Position numbers and translations under genes: made by a program. This document shows, piece by piece, positions 1 through 4,968 of a DNA stretch of 5,347 nucleotides. Every line of letters starts with the position of its first letter. Positions within the stretch are counted from its first letter, which is position 1. The notes beneath the pieces are model-generated. The model had not been told where the DNA came from. It searched no databases and saw nothing but the letters and a program-made list of their open reading frames with translations. The DNA lies in the NCBI GenBank assembly GCA_005239945.1, contig SBAY01000305.1:1-5347 (forward strand). The letters run 5' to 3'. Origin of the DNA: Nitrospira sp. GTDB lineage: Bacteria > UBA9089 > CG2-30-40-21 > SBAY01.

Positions 1-4
1 CATC

Positions 5-58
5 ATTTAACCTTCAATGCCATTTTTGTCCCCAATTACAGGGACAAAAAAGTTAAAT
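5..58. repeat. Nested inverted repeat, GTCCC/GGGAC hairpin
   Basis: An inner perfect inverted repeat pairs TTTTTGTCCC (23-32) with GGGACAAAAA (41-50) around an 8-nt loop. An outer pair, ATTTAAC (5-11) with GTTAAAT (52-58), surrounds it. It lies beyond the 3' end of the barrel gene. In neither orientation is the hairpin followed by a clean T-run, so it is not a classical intrinsic terminator. It could be the edge of a dispersed palindromic repeat or a binding site. Its centre (TGTAATTG on the minus strand) resembles the palindrome at 3455-3473, but the arms and spacing differ. The structure is directly visible; its role is unknown. Confidence 0.5.
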
Positions 59-98
59 ATCAGCTCTTTTTTTTCTTGACATATTACCACAGGACTTT

Positions 99-142
99 AA
101 GATGTCAAACCTGTCAAACAAGTCTGACAGGTTTAACATCTT
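99..142. repeat. 44-bp stem-loop at the 3' end of the barrel gene
   Basis: Two 18-nt arms (99-116 and 125-142) are complementary with one mismatch around the 8-nt loop AACAAGTC. The right arm includes position 142, the last base of the TAA stop of the barrel gene, so the messenger would end its coding part inside the stem. There is no T-run after the stem in the minus direction, so this looks like a REP-type palindrome or an mRNA 3' stabiliser rather than a textbook terminator. A competing inverted repeat, TTGACAT (76-82) with ATGTCAA (102-108), overlaps the left arm. The core (AAACCTGTCA/TGACAGGTTT) has the look of a dispersed repeat, but no second copy is present here. Confidence 0.6.
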
Positions 143-2295
143 TATTCAAATTCAATTTCTGGCTCTATTTCGGCAATGCCAAAGTTAATATTCTTTATTT
201 CCTCTTTAGATGAAAGTTTAATCTCGCTATTATCTTTAGTGGTCATCTCAAAATTTTCTGGAAGTGATTTTAGGTCTATCTTAATCTTGATTATGCCAGG
301 GATGAGGTTTGTAAATTTATATTTCCCGTTAATAGCGGTATATTTCGGATTGTCATCGGCATAGAGAAGAATATCTCCGGCACCTTTTTCTTCTTCATCC
401 CAGATACCATTCCGATTTTTATCTATGAACACGCCACCGCTTATTTTACCTGTTTGAGTAATAGGGAAATTCAAGTAAATATCCTCACCTTCCTTTATTT
501 CGATTGTTTGCTCAGCTTTTGTTTTACAAGCAAGACCAATAGGTAACTCACTAAAATCTATGGAAAAGGTATAAGTTCCAACAGGTACATCGACAAATAA
601 GGTTTTACCATCTTCATCCGTCATGGTTTGAATCTTACCTAATTTCATCTTTATCTCCTTGCAAGGAATATCTTTTCCCCCAAATTTACCATCAAAATCC
701 TCATCCTTAAAGACCATAATGTTTATACTGCCTAATTTGAGTAAGTTGTCTTGTGTTGGAACTTCTTTAGTCATAGAGATTATACCTTTTGTTAGAGTTC
801 CCAGGATAATTGGTCTTTCTTTTGTATAGACTGTCTTTTCATCTTGATATTTAACCAGTGTATCTTTTTTATCCCCTTTTCTATAGGTAATTGATATATA
901 GGAAGTAGGTTTATTTCTATCTATCCATGAAATCTTTGTATTTAAATTCACTGGTATTTTGGGAAATCTATAACTCGCACTTAAATATCTTGTTATTCGA
1001 TTATCAATGGTTTCCTTTTCCAGTGATTCTGATATAGCTTCTGTTTGATAACAGTCATAAGAAAAAGATAAATTTCGACCAAAATTTTTACTAATTCCGT
1101 AAGATATAGAATTCGATTTTTCCTGGTAAGAAATTCCTGTTTTATTCTTGGTTGTAGTCAGATTAAAACTCACCCATGGTTTAAATCCATAATAGACATA
1201 TCGTAGTTTGATACCTCTTTTAAAGGTTAACTCATTTGTAATAGAGGCTTGTCTTTGTTTTTTTTCTTGTTGCAGACTGATTGGGGTAGATATAGAAACT
1301 GAAGATTCAAGATAAGTCAGTCCCATGGAAATACCCTTAGTAATGTTTTTAGTAGCTAAGGCCGATTGGTTACTATATGAATGATTATATGAAATGGAAG
1401 GGGTAATTTTTTCCCCCAACTTCAAATTATATCCGATATATCCACTATAAAACAAATTTTCCTGTGATAAGGTATTTGTTCCTGCTTCACTCTTTTTAGT
1501 AGATATAACTCCGCCGGTAAAGAAATTTTTAGTTTTGAGGTCACTCTTTAATTTCCATAAGCTACTCTGGTTCATTCTGGAATATTCGCATTCTGCTTTT
1601 AATCTTTTAGTTTTGTAGAGGCTAACCAATTTAAATGTATCTATATTGTCGATGATGGAATATTCAGTTTGTATGGTAGTTTTTTTATAATTAATCAGCT
1701 CTTTCAATAACAATCCCCATTTGTTCATATTCTCCAGGTAACATTCTCCCTGGAATGAAGAAAATCTATGAACAGGTCTCAAGAAATTCAAGCCAACCAT
1801 AGAAGTTGTCTTTTTATTTAATAAGAATAGTCCATAAGATGTATTTGAGCCGTATTCTGTATTTATCTTTACTCCCACAACTGGAGAAGTAGTAGATTTA
1901 CCGGCAAAGGACATTAATTTAATAGTTTTTGTCTTAGATTTTTTTGTATGTTCAAGGCTAACCCCAAATAAACTTAAATTTGGCTCGACTAATTGACTGA
2001 TACCCGCTGAAAAATTACCTAATTGTAAATTATACGATTTATTATAAATATTTAACTGCGTATTAGTTATCTCAGGCTTTTTTTCATCCAGGTCTATTCC
2101 TAAGGTAGAAAATGATTTAAAATAAAATCCTTTTTCTCTCCCTTTAAGGTTAATATTATAACTCGCCTTTGATAGGTTTTTCTCAGTCCCTTCAAGTTTA
2201 AATACCCAATCTCCTTTACCATACATAGCTAAAGAAAATTCAGGATATAATGTATAGGTCATAATTAATGCTCCTAAAAGAAATATTTTTTGCAT
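142..2295 (-). CDS. Exported outer-membrane beta-barrel protein with two C-terminal SdrD-B-like domains; usher-like
   Basis: The product has 717 residues. Residues 1-23 form a signal peptide with a likely cut after S-L-A. Residues ~25-505 are a long run of short alternating amphipathic strands rich in Y, S, T, N, K and G, with little helix, typical of a large outer-membrane barrel. Residues ~521-612 and ~615-706 are two Ig-like modules of the SdrD-B/Cna-B kind. Each has an acidic, probably Ca-binding loop: DEDFDGKFGGKD (531-542), and DKNRNGIWDEEEKG (625-638), a near-perfect SdrD-B signature. C544 and C590, both in the first module, could form a disulfide. The gene follows the chaperone-like gene after only 9 nt, and no Shine-Dalgarno is visible before its ATG, so translation is probably coupled. 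Gene order, size, and barrel plus C-terminal Ig domains recall fimbrial ushers (COG3188-like), but I see no standard usher N-terminal motif. It could instead be a barrel-anchored adhesin. Confidence 0.75.
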   Translation of the reverse strand: MQKIFLLGALIMTYTLYPEFSLAMYGKGDWVFKLEGTEKNLSKASYNINLKGREKGFYFKSFSTLGIDLDEKKPEITNTQLNIYNKSYNLQLGNFSAGISQLVEPNLSLFGVSLEHTKKSKTKTIKLMSFAGKSTTSPVVGVKINTEYGSNTSYGLFLLNKKTTSMVGLNFLRPVHRFSSFQGECYLENMNKWGLLLKELINYKKTTIQTEYSIIDNIDTFKLVSLYKTKRLKAECEYSRMNQSSLWKLKSDLKTKNFFTGGVISTKKSEAGTNTLSQENLFYSGYIGYNLKLGEKITPSISYNHSYSNQSALATKNITKGISMGLTYLESSVSISTPISLQQEKKQRQASITNELTFKRGIKLRYVYYGFKPWVSFNLTTTKNKTGISYQEKSNSISYGISKNFGRNLSFSYDCYQTEAISESLEKETIDNRITRYLSASYRFPKIPVNLNTKISWIDRNKPTSYISITYRKGDKKDTLVKYQDEKTVYTKERPIILGTLTKGIISMTKEVPTQDNLLKLGSINIMVFKDEDFDGKFGGKDIPCKEIKMKLGKIQTMTDEDGKTLFVDVPVGTYTFSIDFSELPIGLACKTKAEQTIEIKEGEDIYLNFPITQTGKISGGVFIDKNRNGIWDEEEKGAGDILLYADDNPKYTAINGKYKFTNLIPGIIKIKIDLKSLPENFEMTTKDNSEIKLSSKEEIKNINFGIAEIEPEIEFE

Positions 2296-2304
2296 CTTGA
2301 GGTC

Positions 2305-3132
2305 TTATTTTTTAGAGACTACTTTTTCTAATACCTTCCAATCATAAAAATCGTTAGCTGGAAGTATAACCTTTCTACCAATCAATTTTGGTTCTCCATA
2401 ATCAAAGGTTATTATCATCTCATATTCACCTTTATTATTTAATTGGAATGGTTTAGAAGTGTATTCACCTATTTCTTCCGGAAGAATCATAAGTCCTTCT
2501 AACTCTCCTTCGGCAAGTATATTATCATTCTTATCCTTAATTTTAAACATTCCTCTGGGAGACGGTTGGAAGAGCGGAGTATTACCAAGATTTTTCAATT
2601 TTGCCTTGAGGATAAAACCCTTATCTTTTATATGTTTGGCTAAGACCTCTCCTATTTCCACCTTTCTTTTTAAAGTCCCTTCTACTTCAATGCCAACAAA
2701 GGAAACAAGTTGTGTGGCTACTTTAATTCCACCACCATCTGTTTTTAGTGGTAGAGACTTAAAACAGACTAATCCCCAGTGTCCCCCTTCAGCCTTTTCT
2801 GGAATTTCTACCACATATCGGATTTTTCGCTTCTGTCCTTGTGCAATTCTGAAACTCTCTTCCTCAAAGGTTATCCACTCACTTAATGAAGAAGAACTAC
2901 TTCCCGGGGGAGCAAATTTACGGTTATTATTTTCCAATATCCAATCCTTCACAAATAACTCTACATAGATATCCCCCTTTTCACTATTTTGAACCTCAAA
3001 TACACCACTTTTACTTTCACCTGGTATAATTGATAGTTTGACAGTACTCGGGACAATAGAAATAGCCTCTATGGTAGAAAAATATCCACCAATTACTCCA
3101 ATGACCATACTTAACCAAATTATTTTTTTCAC
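2305..3132 (-). CDS. Exported PapD-like / DUF916-like periplasmic chaperone-type protein
   Basis: The product has 275 residues. Residues 1-23 are a signal peptide (MKK, hydrophobic core, likely cut after I-E-A). Residues ~25-128 look like the N-terminal Ig fold of pilus chaperones: a V-P-S...L-S-I-I-P-G opening, FEVQNS, a V..W strand, F-A-P-P (73-76), W-I-T-F-E (86-90), a G-Q-K-R-K-I-R-Y strand (99-106), and I-P-E-K-A-E-G-G-H-W-G. Residues ~150-258 form a second beta-rich domain, as in DUF916/WxL-interacting proteins. The conserved N-terminal arginine of PapD is not evident, so subunit binding must differ if it is a chaperone. The start is GTG (3130-3132), chosen because a strong GAGGAGG lies 7 nt upstream. 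It is the first gene of a two-gene operon with the barrel gene, behind a predicted sigma-54 promoter. Function by family resemblance: holding exported beta-rich subunits in the periplasm. Confidence 0.72.
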   Translation of the reverse strand: MKKIIWLSMVIGVIGGYFSTIEAISIVPSTVKLSIIPGESKSGVFEVQNSEKGDIYVELFVKDWILENNNRKFAPPGSSSSSLSEWITFEEESFRIAQGQKRKIRYVVEIPEKAEGGHWGLVCFKSLPLKTDGGGIKVATQLVSFVGIEVEGTLKRKVEIGEVLAKHIKDKGFILKAKLKNLGNTPLFQPSPRGMFKIKDKNDNILAEGELEGLMILPEEIGEYTSKPFQLNNKGEYEMIITFDYGEPKLIGRKVILPANDFYDWKVLEKVVSKK

Positions 3133-3139
3133 AGAATTA

Positions 3140-3147
3140 CCTCCTCG
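3140..3147 (-). promoter_or_regulatory. Strong Shine-Dalgarno fixing a GTG start
   Basis: The minus strand reads CGAGGAGG, then 7 nt, then GTG. This near-ideal ribosome site selects the GTG at 3130-3132 as the start of the chaperone-like gene and contrasts with the barrel gene downstream, which has no visible site. Confidence 0.8.
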
Positions 3148-3157
3148 TAATTTATTA

Positions 3158-3177
3158 TAGGACTTATATGACCTATA
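3158..3177. repeat. Dispersed repeat, copy A
   Basis: This 20-nt stretch (TAGGACTTATATG followed by ACCTATA) is repeated exactly at 3574-3593 and partly at 4690-4704. It lies in the predicted 5' leader of the chaperone-like gene, just upstream of its ribosome site. The adjacent bases repeat the theme (ATAGGACT at 3175-3182, then AATAGG). Confidence 0.6.
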
Positions 3178-3306
3178 GGACTAATAGGATATGGGATTTA
3201 AGTTAAGGTTGGAGAGAGAGGAACACAAAATACCAACGGTAGTGTAGGCGACTCTACCCCTGGTTCATTCTCATAGCCAGATACTTTGAGACAGAAATTT
3301 TGTCAA

Positions 3307-3363
3307 CCCTTTCATATTTTTTCAACCCTATCGTAAATTTTTACCCCTATCGTAAATTTTTAC
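3307..3363. repeat. Three 19-nt tandem units (two perfect, one degenerate)
   Basis: Units 3326-3344 and 3345-3363 are identical (CCCTATCGTAAATTTTTAC). The unit at 3307-3325 is a diverged copy that keeps the CCCT.TC..TA frame. If the sigma-54 start is near 3372, the array covers about +10 to +66 of the transcript. The 19-nt period is close to two helical turns, so a protein could bind repeatedly on one face. It might equally act in the RNA leader or be simple tandem duplication. Confidence 0.7.
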
Positions 3364-3382
3364 TGACTTATAAATAGTAAAT

Positions 3383-3399
3383 AGCAAATCTTATACCAA
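3383..3399 (-). promoter_or_regulatory. Sigma-54 (-24/-12) promoter for the chaperone/barrel operon
   Basis: On the minus strand the sequence is TTGGTATAAGATTTGCT, matching the RpoN consensus TTGGCACRNNNNTTGCW at TTGG, at R, and at TTGCT. The invariant GG (3397-3396) and GC (3385-3384) are exactly 10 nt apart. The transcription start would be near 3372, giving a leader of about 240 nt. Support comes from context: a sigma-54 activator gene lies immediately upstream and a cluster of palindromes sits at the distance expected for enhancer sites. The three bases after TTGG (TAT instead of CAC) are the main departure. Confidence 0.68.
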
Positions 3400-3454
3400 C
3401 CTTTTTAATCTTTAGCTAATCTATTATTCTCATTAAAGTTATATAAAAATACCT

Positions 3455-3473
3455 GTGTTTTGTAATTGAACAC
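3455..3473. promoter_or_regulatory. Palindromic site 1, probable activator binding site
   Basis: A 19-bp imperfect palindrome, GTGTTTTGTAATTGAACAC, with arms GTGTT/AACAC. Its centre is about 92 bp upstream of the predicted sigma-54 start, which is ordinary for an enhancer-binding protein site. It is 21 bp centre to centre from site 2, two helical turns. Confidence 0.6.
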
Positions 3474-3475
3474 CC

Positions 3476-3494
3476 GTGTCTAATTATTGGACAC
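3476..3494. promoter_or_regulatory. Palindromic site 2, probable activator binding site
   Basis: A 19-bp palindrome, GTGTCTAATTATTGGACAC, with arms GTGTC/GACAC, identical to site 3. The centre is near -113 relative to the predicted start. A degenerate inverted half-site (ATTGACACAATTACAAAG, 3497-3514) sits between sites 2 and 3 and keeps roughly the same spacing. Confidence 0.65.
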
Positions 3495-3523
3495 TCATTG
3501 ACACAATTACAAAGAATACCTGC

Positions 3524-3542
3524 GTGTCTAATTATTGGACAC
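3524..3542. promoter_or_regulatory. Palindromic site 3, probable activator binding site
   Basis: An exact copy of site 2 (19 of 19). Here the arms extend outward to GCGTGTC/GACACGC (3522-3528 and 3538-3544), making it the strongest palindrome of the set. The centre is near -161 relative to the predicted sigma-54 start. Confidence 0.65.
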
Positions 3543-3572
3543 GCGTAATGTAGCCGTGATTGGTAAAAAGAA

Positions 3573-3616
3573 TTAGGACTTATATGACCTATAAGAGTTA
3601 TATGACTTATTCCTAA
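3573..3616. repeat. Dispersed repeat, copy B, inside an inverted repeat
   Basis: Positions 3574-3593 repeat copy A exactly, followed by a variant (AGTTATATGACTTAT). The block is bounded by TTAGGA (3573-3578) and TCCTAA (3611-3616), and TTATA/TATAA pairs occur inside, so it can fold. It lies about 40 bp past the stop codon of the activator gene. No T-run follows, so a terminator role is not supported. ATACCAACGG immediately beyond (3619-3628) also recurs at 3230-3239. Confidence 0.5.
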
Positions 3617-3652
3617 ATATACCAACGGAAACCACTAACCCACTACAAACAA

Positions 3653-4648
3653 TCAGGCTAAATCATGTCTTTTTATTTTCCAATATAGTGAAGACCGCCC
3701 GATACCTAAGGCCTTAGCCGTCTCCTTTTTATTCCCATTTTTCTCCTGGAGCATCCGTTTAATAGCCATTAATTCTAAGTCAATTAACGAAGAGGAACTT
3801 TCTTTTTTGTTGTTTTTACTATACAAAAACAGGGGGGCCTGCTCCCGTGTTTCTAATATTGGCTTGTTTTCTAATGAAATTGATAACGAAGATTCCTGAA
3901 TCATTATATCTTCCATAGTAATATAGGAATTTTGAGCCATAACCACTGCCCGGTTAATACAATTACTAAGTTGTCGGACATTTCCCGGCCAGTCATATTC
4001 CATTAATTTATTTAGTGCCTTTTTATCAATACCTTTAACATCTTCATTAAATTCCTTATTAGCCTTATTTATAAAATGATTAACTAAATCTGGAATATCT
4101 TCTTTGCGTTCTCGCAGTGGTGGTAAATTTATCTGAAATACCGACATGCGATAAAACAGGTCATCTCTAAACTTACCATTTTGGACATGTTTTGATAAAG
4201 GTTTATTCGTAGCGGCAATTATTCTTATATCAATATTAATGGCTTTACTGGCTCCGATGCGATAAACTGATTTGTCCTCCACTACACGCAACAATTTGGC
4301 TTGTAAAAGAAGGTCCATTTCCCCAATTTCATCAAAAAGTATAGTGCCGGTATGAGCCAATTCGAGTTTGCCTGGCCGTTCTTTAATAGCCGAGGTAAAT
4401 GCCCCTTTTTCATGACCAAACAGCTCACTTTCGGCTAATTCATGAGGTATGGCCGCACAATTTATAGGAACAAACGGGGATTTACATCTATTACTCCGTT
4501 TATGGATAGCCTGGGCAACCAATTCCTTGCCTGTACCTGTCTCTCCTTGAATAAGAACAACAATATTATTCCTGGCCGAGACATCTATTAGTCGATATAC
4601 CTCTTGCATTCGAGCACTTTTACCAATTATTCCATGGAAATTATTCAT
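3653..4648 (-). CDS. Sigma-54-dependent transcriptional activator, PspF-like (AAA+ plus Fis HTH, no sensor domain)
   Basis: The 331-residue product starts directly with the central AAA+ domain. It shows Walker A GETGTGKE (35-42), GAFTSA (82-87, where the family usually has GAFTGA, the sigma-54 contact loop), Walker B ILFDEI (103-108), IIAATN (143-148), RDDLFYR (161-167, arginine-finger region), LPPLRERKEDI (175-185) and WPGNVRQL (220-227). The C-terminal Fis-type helix-turn-helix (about 291-327) contains NKKETAKALGIGRSSLYWKIKR. No receiver, GAF or PAS domain precedes it, and the region upstream of its start is promoter, so the gene looks complete. AAGGAG lies 6 nt before the ATG. It hydrolyses ATP to open sigma-54 promoters. 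The nearest target is the operon downstream on the same strand, which has a -24/-12 promoter and palindromic sites. Without a sensor it is either controlled by a partner protein, as PspA controls PspF, or by its own level. Confidence 0.92.
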   Translation of the reverse strand: MNNFHGIIGKSARMQEVYRLIDVSARNNIVVLIQGETGTGKELVAQAIHKRSNRCKSPFVPINCAAIPHELAESELFGHEKGAFTSAIKERPGKLELAHTGTILFDEIGEMDLLLQAKLLRVVEDKSVYRIGASKAINIDIRIIAATNKPLSKHVQNGKFRDDLFYRMSVFQINLPPLRERKEDIPDLVNHFINKANKEFNEDVKGIDKKALNKLMEYDWPGNVRQLSNCINRAVVMAQNSYITMEDIMIQESSLSISLENKPILETREQAPLFLYSKNNKKESSSSLIDLELMAIKRMLQEKNGNKKETAKALGIGRSSLYWKIKRHDLA

Positions 4649-4685
4649 GCCTTTCTCCTTCAGCGTTCCAGGTTTAAGAAATAGA

Positions 4686-4704
4686 ACATATAAGACTTAT
4701 ATGT
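4686..4704. repeat. Perfect 19-bp palindrome in the activator leader
   Basis: ACATATAAG and CTTATATGT flank a single central A. The site lies between the predicted minus-strand start (near 4740) and the activator gene, so it could be an operator or an RNA hairpin in the leader. It shares GACTTATATG with the dispersed repeats at 3158 and 3574 and may be a trimmed copy of them. Confidence 0.5.
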
Positions 4705-4722
4705 CCTTTCTAAAAATTTCCC

Positions 4723-4751
4723 TTGACTTTTTCCCAAAAATAGTGTATAAT
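4723..4751 (+). promoter_or_regulatory. Near-consensus sigma-70-type promoter, rightward
   Basis: TTGACT (4723-4728), a 17-nt spacer and TATAAT (4746-4751) make an almost ideal housekeeping promoter. Transcription would begin near 4758 and run away from the activator gene into a foldable, non-coding stretch. No protein gene follows within the window, so the product is either a short RNA or the leader of something beyond the right edge. Confidence 0.65.
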
Positions 4752-4774
4752 AACAAAGAGGGCAAGGGTATCAA
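4747..4774 (-). promoter_or_regulatory. Probable sigma-70-type promoter of the activator gene, leftward
   Basis: The minus strand has TTGATA (4774-4769), a 16-nt spacer and TATTAT (4752-4747). The start would be near 4740, giving a leader of roughly 90 nt before the activator ATG. Its -10 box overlaps that of the rightward promoter almost completely, so the two promoters should exclude each other. Confidence 0.5.
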
Positions 4775-4842
4775 GAAAAGGGCGCAAGCCGATAAGACCG
4801 ACCAAATCTTATTACTTTTCTTTTACTTTTTGCCCTTTTTTT
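4755..4842 (+). ncRNA. Candidate structured short RNA or leader
   Basis: Downstream of a near-consensus promoter the transcript can form several helices. A closing helix pairs 4755-4765 with 4830-4840 (core GGGCAA/TTGCCC). There is a GGC-GCAA-GCC GNRA hairpin (4781-4790) and a hairpin of GATAAGA (4791-4797) with TCTTATT (4807-4813). The run of seven T at 4836-4842 ends the element. AAAAGGGC (4776-4783) could take the same 3' partner GCCCTTTT (4832-4839) as the closing helix, so alternative folds are possible. The GGGCAA...CGCAAGCC order faintly recalls the c-di-GMP-I (GEMM) riboswitch core, but the P2 and P3 helices are not convincing. Reading frames across it straddle the promoter and look accidental. 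Confidence 0.35.
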
Positions 4843-4870
4843 CCCCTGTGATACCAAACCAAAAATAAAA

Positions 4871-4968
4871 ATACCACAGATTAAAAGAATGCTTCTCTAA
4901 CTCAGACAAAAGAATAATTTTCTTCTTTTGCTCAATTATTGCCATTCTCTTATTTATCTCTGTGGTAT
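4871..4968. repeat. About 100-bp nested inverted repeat, MITE- or REP-like
   Basis: The outer arms ATACCACAGA (4871-4880) and TCTGTGGTAT (4959-4968) are perfectly complementary. Next come TAAAAGAATG (4882-4891) and CATTCTCTTA (4943-4952) with one mismatch, then a central hairpin of CAAAAGAA (4907-4914) with TTCTTTTG (4923-4930). The symmetry over 98 bp, with no coding frame, suggests a small non-autonomous element or an extended palindromic repeat. No clear target-site duplication flanks it. It could also act as a bidirectional hairpin terminator after the candidate RNA. Confidence 0.5.

Noticed and set aside
76..102. A plus-strand promoter starting with TTGACA at 76-81
   Set aside because: The best -10 at proper spacing is TAAGAT, a poor match, and it would transcribe antisense through the barrel gene. 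The TTGACA is better explained by the local inverted repeat.
2459..2968. A 169-residue plus-strand frame
   Set aside because: It lies entirely antisense to the chaperone-like gene, whose signal peptide, ribosome site and fold are convincing; this frame has none of them.
3455..3542. Possible CRISPR array from repeated 19-bp palindromes
   Set aside because: Only three copies, irregular spacing (2 and 29 bp between copies), no spacer-sized unique segments of constant length and no cas genes.
3416..3625. A 69-residue minus-strand frame with repeated C-P-I-I-R-H motifs
   Set aside because: The apparent protein repeat is only the translation of the GTGTC...GACAC palindromes. The frame has no ribosome site and covers the enhancer cluster and a dispersed repeat.
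4758..4842. A true c-di-GMP-I riboswitch
   Set aside because: Only scattered pieces (GGGCAA, CGCAAGCC) match. The conserved ACGCAAAGCC core and the P2/P3 helices with their receptor are not formed, so I kept only a generic structured-RNA call.
4647..4868. A 73-residue plus-strand frame
   Set aside because: It begins opposite the activator start, runs through both predicted promoters and the foldable stretch, and has a low-complexity F/L-rich end with no domain or ribosome site.
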